From: Terana coerulea
Lineage: Eukaryota > Basidiomycota > Agaricomycetes > Polyporales > Phanerochaetaceae
DNA length: 64,000 nucleotides
Assembly (NCBI GenBank): GCA_024811115.1
Contig: JAKOGH010001043.1
Span: forward strand, 186,001-250,000
Reading direction: 5' to 3'
Each line of letters opens with the position of its first letter. The first letter of the stretch is position 1. Made by a program: the position numbers and the translations under genes. The notes beneath the pieces were generated by a model. That model was not told the DNA's origin. It worked only from the letters and a program-made list of their open reading frames with translations, and did no database searches. Below, piece by piece: positions 56,121-64,000 of the stretch.

Positions 56121-58532
56121 AGCAGTCGCATCATAATCTGGTGAGTTATTCGAGGCGAGGAATTCCGGGCACGGACAGGGCGACTGACTCAGATGCGCAG
56201 GCCTGCTACTCCCGCTCGCATCTGTCGGAGGCTCAGCCCGAGCCGCCGCGCACCCCCAGCCGCCCGCGCTGCCCCGTCGTCCCGCCACCATCTTCTTGAC
56301 GTGAGCCTGCAACGTCGCAGGCACACGCTGGGCCCCCGAGTCGGCGGAAACCCTGTCGACGACCGGCGTGTACGGTCGTCGTCTGGAGCGCGCCTTGTGC
56401 ATAGAACACCCACTGTCCGCCCGTGATGACTCATGTGCGTGCACGCTGCACCGCATCTCGTATATGTATAGCTCCTCCGCGAGCGTAATCCATCAGCACG
56501 CCATGTATAATCGCTCCGCGCCATCGTAGCAAGTAATATAATACGCTCGCCCAAGCCCTAGCCGTCGGTACATGAAGTACACGTTGCGTCCTTCTGCGCG
56601 GATCCGGAAGTCGAAGTACGGCGTTCGTACGCTAAAATAACGCCCATGCTACAGGTGCGAAATTGCACTGATTCGGTAGTCATGTTAGCAATAGAATCGT
56701 CAGTAATTAATTGCTAGTGCCTGCATGCTGCGGCGACCCTAGCCTTCTCCTGTCCAGATCCGTTCCCTTTCATTTCAAAACATCAGTGTCAATACTGAGG
56801 TCTATGAAATTCTATACCACTAGTACTATGCCCAATGGATGGGCATTTTCCTCTTTGCGAGGGAGGGGGAAGTGGCGGGTAGCCAGGCCAGCCCGGTGGA
56901 AACAATGGTCCCGACCATTCCTACACTGTTTGATGTTCATTAGCACTGGCAGGTCTTGTCCAAGGCTGGACTGTACGTACACACTTACCGTACTTGGCTA
57001 CGCGCACTGTAGAGTCCAAACCGCGCTAATTTTGCCGGGAGTCCTGTTGAATTTCCCGATTCACCAGGAAATCATGCTAGACATGGTGAAACAAGTCTTC
57101 CTGGGAATTTCTCCCGCCGCCTGATGGTGGCGAATGTTCCCCAGTCCGCCTTATTTTCCGGGCGAATTTCCCCAGCGGGCGCTTCCAGAGATTCGAGCAG
57201 AAACTCCGCTGATCACGTAATCACGTCTCGGGATGAAGCTTGCGACGCGCGTCCCTCTGCGTCCCTCCTTCCTCCACTCCCTTTCTTACCCGTGTGCGAC
57301 CCCCAATGCCTATGTCTACCTTCGTTCATCTTAACTGGCCGAGCTGACATGTGCAGATGATGGCCTTGCGCTCTCAATGCGGCAGGATGGTAGACGTGAG
57401 TACTGGGATCGCGCCGCATTACTTCTACACTAATCGGCGTCCAGGTAGGTGACTGGCCTGTTCCGCGCCAAATGAAGACTGGTGGATGCCGTGTACGTCT
57501 GACGGCTCAAGTGTGAGGGACAGTGTGCCTGGGGCGTACTCTGAGTACCTGTAATAGGGCAATGGTGCGTGGTTCACATGTGTTGGTTGACTTTCATACT
57601 CAACATTGTCGTCACAGCTTGTCAGACCTTAAAAGTGTCGCAACCACTTGAGCTTCTGGTACATGTTACAGGTGAATATTCAAATCCATGTTGTTGTCTG
57701 ACCCTTCATCATTCTGCAGACTCCCTGCAACTGTTGTCATCCGAGAGCATCTTGCTGAAGTCGATGTCCTTGTGCGCTATTGCACCATGGACCACCCTCG
57801 CTTTGGCACACTAAGCTTCCATGTGTGTATATCAGTGTTTAGGGGTGTATATTTGACACATTGGGTACGTCGTTGGATCTTGTCTGTTATGTAATGTCCT
57901 GACCCCTCTTTGCATCAGTTGACTGCATTGCTCTTGCTCATTCTGTCTCAGTGGGTGGCAGTTAGGGGTAGGTGTTTTCTCTAGTGGTTGGCTGGGTACT
58001 CTTTAGGATGTTATGTAGGGTGCAGTATGTATAGTAATGTAAGTCATAGATGTATGTAGTAGCTGCTACAATATAATACATTGCCCTATTCCACGGGGCA
58101 TTTTCATCATATATGAGTGCGAAATTTAAGTGGTACAAGCACAAAAAGTGGCAGGGACAGTAGCTTCCATGCTTTCAGGCTAAAAATGCTCGCTTTTGCC
58201 CTGCAAATCGGTCTGGTGAAAGGTCCAATTTTTCTGCCAAATTTCCCACGAAGACTTTCACCCGTTTATCAGGGTGTAGACACCGGAAAATAGGTGATAT
58301 TCATTGCCTAAACATGGGAACTTCCCGGGTACCTTCCTGGCTAATTTCGCGCGTCCTGAACACCACAGAGGCGAATTGAGGGTCGACACGCTTACGTAAG
58401 CAAGAGGCGGGGATCAGACGACGTCATGCCCACTTTGGGCGCGCGCGCCGTGCCGCCACGAACCGTATGTCTCTTGCCCACAAACTCCTCTGCCGAACCA
58501 CCTCATCGAGCAATACGCCTGCACCATCCACC
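56121..58532. other. Long gene-poor region, AT-richer
   Basis: This is the longest stretch of the window (2.4 kb) without a supported gene. The longest ATG frame (56711-57124, +) has no family resemblance and no splice structure. Base composition shifts towards A and T from about 56500. Motifs such as GGGAAATT/AATTTCCC recur around 57040-57180 and 58230-58350, which might be the remains of a transposable element, but I found no terminal repeats with a target duplication. Confidence 0.45.
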
Positions 58533-58958
58533 ATGCCGTCCGACAAACCAGAGGAGCAACTGAAGGCTTTTGTCGCTGTACGGAATCACTTCCGCTATCA
58601 CAAATACTTGTTTTCATTCACTTATTGCAGGAAGATCCGAGTTCGAGGTATACGTTTGACAGTGAGCGGGACGCGCCGCAGTCCGAATTATGCAGGGAAG
58701 GCGACAAGCTGAGTCGCAAGTGCATCATGGTGCGTACCGCTACTTCTGTGCGCAATAGACATGTCATATTTCGCATTCGCAGATTCAAATGCATTCGACG
58801 CGACTATTCCAGGCCATGCAGGTGCGCACAACTGGTCCACATACCCTTTACTTCAGTCCTTGCTAATACGCACTTTTCAGGACCAAGGGTTCTTCTGTGC
58901 TCTACCCATGAACCCTTCGCGAACGTACATAGACTGTAAACCGATACCCAAGTCATGA
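58533..58958 (+). CDS. Small conserved-looking protein, four exons
   Basis: I do not recognise this protein. Four short exons join in phase: MPSDKPEEQLKAFVA, then EDPSSRYTFDSERDAPQSEL and CREGDKLSRKCIM, then IQMHSTRLFQAMQ, then DQGFFCALPMNPSRTYIDCK and PIPKS before TGA at 58956-58958. This gives about 87 residues with four cysteines and many charged residues. An in-frame upstream ATG at 58467 would add a basic/Ser-rich leader (MSLAHKLLCRTTSSSNTPAP) that could be a mitochondrial presequence. The regular 50-60 bp introns and the strong amino-acid composition argue for a real gene. Confidence 0.5.
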
Positions 58959-59098
58959 ACGCTCTCAAATTCCACGCGCTTCGCCATCTTCCGTCACGGA
59001 CCTCAAGCTCACACTCGGACTGATGAATCGGACCTCAGGTCATATAGGCAGATATGCATGCAATATAAGCCAAAGTACATGAAAGCCGCGAGGCCGCG

Positions 59099-60977
59099 TC
59101 AACTCGGAGCAATGATGGTCTCGCCCGGCCAGTCAATCCCCGCTTTACCTTCCATGGCATACTCGAGGTGCTTCGCCATCAGCTCCCTCTTCATCTGAGC
59201 AGCCTTGTAGTCCAGTTGCGCCATGTCCAGTTCATGCATGGCTTTGCGTGCCTCCCTGGCCGCGGCATAGTAGCCTGTCTCAAGGAGCCGTTGGTGGTTG
59301 CGCAGACGTTCAAGCTACAGCCGGCTGGTCAATGCGTGTAGGTTGGTAGAGGGTGGGAGATGCTCACCTCTTTCATGGACTCATCCCATGGACTCTTCTC
59401 TTCCTCCGGCTTCAATTTTAGAATCTTGGCATAGTCTTCTTCTTCTGGAACCGTTTCCTTCGGTGGCGCTTTAGCAGGAGCTGCAGCAGCAGATGGCGGC
59501 TGCGAAGTCGACCGCCATTCAGGTTTCGCGGGTAGTGAGGACAGGGGAGAGCGACGTTGAGGAGACATGGGCGTCGCAGGGCTTTTGCCACTGCTTTGTG
59601 AGGGCACCAGAGGAGAGCGAGATGTTACGGAGCCTTGGGCGTCGCTAGAGAGCTGTTGCGGAGTGGCGGAACCTACCAAGGGGCTTTCAAGTCCGTCCAG
59701 CTTGGCAGTTGAAAGGGCATCTTTTCCTTTGTCCTGAGCGAGTCTGGAAGGAGACTCCACCTTCAACATAGGAATCACTGCAGCGGGTGGTATGGGGTCG
59801 ACGTCCATGGGAGCATCCTTCGCATTAGTCTCTGGTACCTTGGGCTGCTGAGGTGCTTCATCCCTACGAACAGGTGATGTTGGATCTGGCCCCCTCTTTG
59901 CTCAAAGATTCACTGCGGATCTCTCCTGTCTCGGGCGACTGGTCCCTTATTACTCGTGCCCTCTCCCTGCGTTCTGGCGTCCTCGTCCTGCTGCGGCCGC
60001 GCCGACGAGGTGAATACGAACGACTTCTGCTCTGCCGCGCTGCACCGCTGCGATGCGGGCTGCGACTACGGCTCCGGTAATCTCTTCGCGCACCGCGTTC
60101 GCCTTCGTACCTCCTAGAGGAGTGAGCAGCAGCGCGTGAAGGACTCACGGATATCGCGTGATTGCCTAGCCGCAGGTCTTTCTGCGGACTTGTGCGAGCT
60201 GAACGGTGGTGGGGCGATGTCGGAGTAGCATGGCGAGAGGTATTGGGTGAGGGGCTACGGTGGCGGGGGGAGCGTGATCGTGGACGTTGGCTTGTGGACC
60301 CAGGATGGTCTGCTATCAGAATGTTGATTCGGTATGCACATGAAAGCACGGCTGAAGTTGCTCACCATAACGGCGTGGCGGAGACCTCCCAGGTCTTGTC
60401 TCCCAGCGACGGTCATCGTCCCGCGAGCCGTCGGGAGCATAACGTCTGCCTCCTCTTGGATGCCGGTCGATTTGGTCAGACTGTGTCCAGGACCTGGCAG
60501 GACTTTTCCCTCGTCTTCTGTCCAAGACGGGGCGGCTGTCACGGTCGTCGTACCGCGGCCTTGGCCTGTCTCTGTCGCGCTGCTCTCGCGCACGATGGTC
60601 CTCGCGCGGGCGGTAATCCGGAGGGTAGTCGCGGGGGTCTCTCCTCTCCCAGTCGCGCTCAGACCTATATGCATCCCTGTGGCGGTCGTAGTTTGGCGGC
60701 GGGGGTACGCATCCCGAGGAATGTACGTATCGCGGTCTCGGTCTCGATCAGATGAAATGTACGAGTCCGTCACTCTGCCTGGCGGGTGTTTTGGCCGGGG
60801 AGGGGAGCGTCCTGCCATGTATACGTCCCGTTCTCTGTCCCGTTCTCTGTCTCTTTCCCGCGGGACGTAGGCGTGTTCGGGTGCTGGTCTGGAACCGTAA
60901 TAATGGGCCCGAGTGTCATTTGGCCTTGGAGGTGCATGCTCGACGAAGTCGGGTCTTGGTGGTAGGTTTGCCGACAT
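59099..60977 (-). CDS. RS-rich protein, probable splicing-related
   Basis: The start is MSANLPPRPDFVEHAPPRPN at 60977. An Arg/Asp/Glu-repeat region (RERDRERDRERDVY, RDAYRSERDWERRDPRDYPP) is followed by an Arg/Ser-rich domain (SQRPRSRSPRHRSPSPNTS, RRDYRSRSRSPHRSGAARQS), a Ser/Pro-rich middle, and a C-terminal helix (EEEDYAKILKLKPEEEKSPW, LERLRNHQRLLETGYYAAAR, ELMAKHLEYAMEGK) ending IDWPGETIIAPS at 59099. RS domains of this type are typical of nuclear-speckle and splicing proteins. At 60701-60705 a G5 run (+ strand) breaks the frame before the PPPNYDRHRDAYRSERDW segment; one added base restores it. It is divergent from cyclin L over 181 bp. I do not recognise a specific family. Confidence 0.75.
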
Positions 60978-61158
60978 ATCCACAACCTGGTAGAAGTCTC
61001 TTACCACAGTGGGAGGTGTGAGTCCTCAGTGGAGCTTTGATGTGGTGGTGTGCAAGCAAGCAAGGGACGAAATTGGCGTGCAGCGACGTGTTTTCGCATG
61101 TTTGCTGCCCGCGGTGAAGCGCGCTCGGCGACTCCGCTGCGCGTTGAACACCTCCGCC
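60978..61158. promoter_or_regulatory. Divergent promoter, RS protein/cyclin L
   Basis: These 181 bp separate the divergent start codons of two genes whose products are both expected in nuclear RNA processing. This suggests co-regulation. Confidence 0.5.
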
Positions 61159-62195
61159 ATGACCACTGTCACCCTCTACCCGCTAGCATCCCTAGAACAA
61201 CTAGAAAAGAGTCCTTCGCGTGAAGATGGAATCCCAGAAGACTTAGAAGAAGACTTACGCGCCTTTGGCTGTAAGTTAATACACCAGGCTGGGATTCTAC
61301 TCAAGCAGTATGTCTAGACCGCTATTCCGGAGGAAGCCCACTGAACTGTGAAGTGTAGGAAACAAGTCGCCGTTGCGACTGCACAAATACTGTTTCAGCG
61401 TTTTTGGTTTGTGACGTCTATGAAGCAATTCGGCATTGGCGTGAGTTCTCATACTGTTAAGCCCAGCCGTAGGGCTCATGTACTCACCACACTTGCAGGA
61501 TGTTGGCATGGGGGCTCTGTACCTCGCCTCAAAACTGGAAGAGTGTCCAATTCGCATGCGTGACCTCATCAACGTCTACGACCTCCTACTCCAACGTACT
61601 GCCCACACGCTGGCGGTACAGACCACCACCCCACAAAAGTCCGAATTCAAATACGTTCCGATGTCGTATTTCGGCAACACGTTCTATGACCTCAAGGACG
61701 CGCTGGTAGTGGCTGAGATGCAGATACTCAAGCGACTGGGCTTCCAAGTTCATGTCGTTCTGCCTTACGGTACCCTCGTCAACTACCTCCGGGTGCTCGG
61801 CCTCACCAGCCGAGAAGACGTCTGCACTCGCGCTTGGGGATACCTGAACGACGCGTGAGTTCCCGCAGTCTGGTACAAGGCTAGCTGACTGTACCCTCCG
61901 CTCTCACTTCTGCGCATCTAGGCTGCAAACCCCAGTATACGCGCTCTATGCAGTGCCCACCATCGTCTGTGCGGCGATCCTCTTGACTACAAGGGTGCTG
62001 GGCATATCGTTGCCCTCAAGCCCACCTTGGTGGGTGCTATTTGATGCTGATTGGGAAGACGTGTGGAGCGTGTGTGGGTATGTTATGCGATTATATCGAC
62101 CCCGAAGTCACACGGAGCAAAACCGCCAGCTTGGTTTGGTCACCAAGAAAGCAGTCAGACAGTGGCTAGAAGACAACCCGGTGTCCGCTCCTTAA
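61159..62195 (+). CDS. Cyclin L-type cyclin
   Basis: This is a regulatory subunit for a CDK11/12-like kinase linked to transcription and pre-mRNA splicing, acting in the nucleus. The start is MTTVTLYPLASLEQLEKSPS at 61159. The cyclin box runs DLRAFGCKLIHQAGILLKQK, QVAVATAQILFQRFWFVTSM and DVGMGALYLASKLEECPIRM with introns between. ALVVAEMQILKRLGFQVHVV, LPYGTLVNYLRVLGL and VPTIVCAAILLTTRVLGISL form the second fold. The end is WLEDNPVSAP at 62195. The segment order fits cyclin L/Ania-6 better than cyclins K, C or T. The RS tail common in animal cyclin L is absent here, while the neighbouring divergent gene encodes an RS-rich protein. No frame break was seen. Confidence 0.88.
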
Positions 62196-62466
62196 TTGTA
62201 GCATTGCTATTCAAATACACCTCTGTAGCCTTCTATATTTTTACACCACACGGAACATTCAAAGCCAGGTATGTAATGAGTTTCGCTTTACGTGTTTAGA
62301 AATACAACATGAGGGGTACAACATCTAGCTACATTGCTTTACATAGAGCACGATGCAAGGTCCACATCTAAATGTGAATGAGAGTAAGCCTACACAACGC
62401 ACCCTGAGCCCACTACACTACGTCCGTCTTTTATGACTCCTTCAGTGAACGAACCTAGAGGGAACT
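62196..62466. other. Short intergenic region, convergent
   Basis: These 271 bp lie between the stops of cyclin L and the MFS transporter. Nothing recognisable was seen. Confidence 0.5.
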
Positions 62467-64000
62467 CTACGACGGACGTGACTGAAGTCGTTCCGCCGCC
62501 TTCATGCCCTCCGCAATTTTCCTCGACAACGAGGTCCCGAGGACGGCGATGCCAGTCATCACGACCACCCATGTGTAGTGCAGCGGCCACCAGCTGAAGC
62601 TGGCCGAAAACGCGAAGAGCGAGCTCGCGAACGCGGGGCTGAACGCGCGCGCGAAGCACTGGAGTACCAGTTGAGTGGAGACCGCGCGTACAGAGTGAGG
62701 ACGATGTAACGAAGCTTACCATGGCGAACTGAGCGAGACCGTTGGTAGCCCCGAGAGCTGAAGGATCCGGTGCGCTGTCTTTGACAAGGATCATGCTCAC
62801 GCTGCGGCGGGCGGGCGGATGGTGTCAGCTTGCAAATATTCACGCTGTGGTCTAGGTGTACGTACCTGAATGCCAGACACGCAATGCGCGCCATACCCAG
62901 TAGAATCCCAATGCCGACCCACAACAGCGCCTTCGTGCCTGGCGTGACCCCCACCGCGACGGCATCCTCGCCGAAGACCGCGCCCCAACGCGCCACGAGG
63001 TTCAGCACGGGTAGGAACAGAAACACGTATGGGAAGATGGCCATGCAAACGTTGTACATCCGCGCGTGGTTGAACCGCCGCAGGAGGTACGGCATGAAGA
63101 ACAACTGGAGCCCCGCGGAGATTGCACCTGATGTAGCAAGCGCGAGCCCGATCTCGGCAGCGGTGAAAGCAAGCCCACCTGTTCCAATGGGCGAATAGCA
63201 GTACAGTACAAAGATCACGTCGAAGCCGGTGTTGCTGGTGTGTAAGTAGTAAATTAGTTAATAGAAGTGGGTGTAGAGACGGTCTGGAGGCTTACATGAA
63301 GGACAGTGCCAGGCCACTCATGCAGAGCGCGCGGATTACAGGAATGGAGAGGAGATGCTTGATGCCTGCTGGTTGTGGTGGTTTCTCGGGTATGTGTAGA
63401 CCATCACAGGACGACGCTGTAGAATCAGTCCGCCTGCGTCTTTTACTTGGGAGACTCTACCCACAGTCGCATCAGGTTTTACTGTGGATGTCCGTGGTGT
63501 TCACCACTCACCTCCTCTAAAAAGAAGTATCCGAAAATGGCACCGCACAATGCAATGAAGGCTGCGATGAGGGAAGGAAGTAGGTATGGGTAGCTTCTGA
63601 ACAAGTCGTAATCGAAAAGGGAAGGGTATTTCTCAGCAGGGTTGGAGAATGTACCACCGAGCAGAGGTCTACCATGCAGGTTCATCAGCATTCTTCTGAA
63701 GGGGCGGGTATATGCGCGTAAGCCGTACCCAATTATTGCTCCGAGGGGCCAGCATAGACCGTAAATAGGGAATGCAACAGCCTGGTTCGTCGAGTCGGTG
63801 ATCTCGCCAATCACAGAATGCACGACGGCCACGTTCCCTGAGAAGAACCCAGCTATTATTACCGCGGAACAGATGGTTAGCGGGTAAGCTCAAAACTCAA
63901 AAGTTCGGGGGAAACGTACCGAGACTTCTTGCGAAGAGCACACCGAATAGGCTGCGCGACAATCCCATCATGAGTGTGCCGAAAGCAATGCCTGTAATGC
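62467..64000 (-). CDS. MFS transporter, 5' part outside the window
   Basis: This is a major facilitator superfamily transporter of the fungal YCR023C-like group. The N-terminal end is cut off by the window edge at 64000. Visible segments: IAFGTLMMGLSRSLFGVLFA, then GIIAGFFSGNVAVVHSVIGE and ITDSTNQAVAFPIYGLCWPL (the loop with the family-type E-[IL]-TD-TN motif), AYPYLLPSLIAAF-like helices at about 63540-63600, GLAFTAAEIGLALATSGAIS and LLWVGIGILLGMARIACLAF. Then come ALGATNGLAQFAM and FSWWPLHYTWVVVMTGIAVL near the end AERLQSRPS, with the stop at 62467. Several hydrophobic helices are clear. The substrate is unknown. The central loop between the two halves carries a poorly defined intron. Confidence 0.85.

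Overview
This window looks like nuclear DNA of a filamentous basidiomycete, most likely a white-rot Agaricomycete of the Polyporales (Phanerochaete-like). Nearly every gene is split by introns of about 50-70 bp with GT...AG (twice GC...AG) ends. One gene is a GH43 exo-beta-1,3-galactanase with a CBM35 of the type known from Phanerochaete. Another belongs to the lineage-specific YVYAEQL protein family of Agaricomycetes. No bacterial, plastid or viral block was seen.

Layout. 0-8.6 kb: an orphan low-complexity gene, a pyrimidine-rich gap, a Zn2Cys6 transcription factor, a YVYAEQL-family gene, and an 810-bp inverted-repeat element with a perfect 9-bp target duplication (Mutator/MULE-like). 8.9-24 kb: a dense housekeeping block with phosphoserine aminotransferase, OGG1 DNA glycosylase, N-myristoyltransferase, UFD1, CCT4, an AP-4 epsilon-type adaptin and the BUB2 checkpoint GAP. 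24-33 kb: a long-chain acyl-CoA synthetase ending in AKL, a penta-EF-hand protein, a HAD phosphatase also ending in AKL, QCR10 (73 aa in four exons) and NOP16. 33-43 kb: a second Zn2Cys6 regulator, a zinc-ribbon protein followed by a ~1.85-kb tandem array that appears to derive from its own last exon and 3' flank, and a membrane-anchored aspartic protease. 43-64 kb: YPT1/Rab1, an Argonaute, the PLP synthase PDX1, the GH43 galactanase, mitochondrial ribosomal protein mL49, two unrecognised proteins, an RS-rich protein divergent from cyclin L, and the truncated end of an MFS transporter.

The genes form no single pathway. They cover general cell functions: serine and vitamin B6 synthesis, DNA repair, protein folding and degradation, trafficking, mitosis, respiration, ribosome assembly, RNAi and splicing. 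Two are lignocellulose-lifestyle genes (galactanase, secreted-type protease). Several are arranged head-to-head with short shared promoters (119 bp for AP-4/BUB2, 181 bp for RS protein/cyclin L).

Reading caveat: about fifteen conserved coding positions carry one- or two-base frame breaks, many at homopolymers (three in Argonaute; one each in UFD1, SER1, NOP16, the zinc-ribbon protein, the protease, the galactanase and the RS protein; two in the acyl-CoA synthetase). Because essential genes are hit, consensus errors are more likely than mass pseudogenisation. Gene ends below are inferred by splicing and by reading across these points. The strongest candidates for something unusual are the exon-derived tandem array (38.6-40.45 kb) and the MULE-like element (7.43-8.24 kb).
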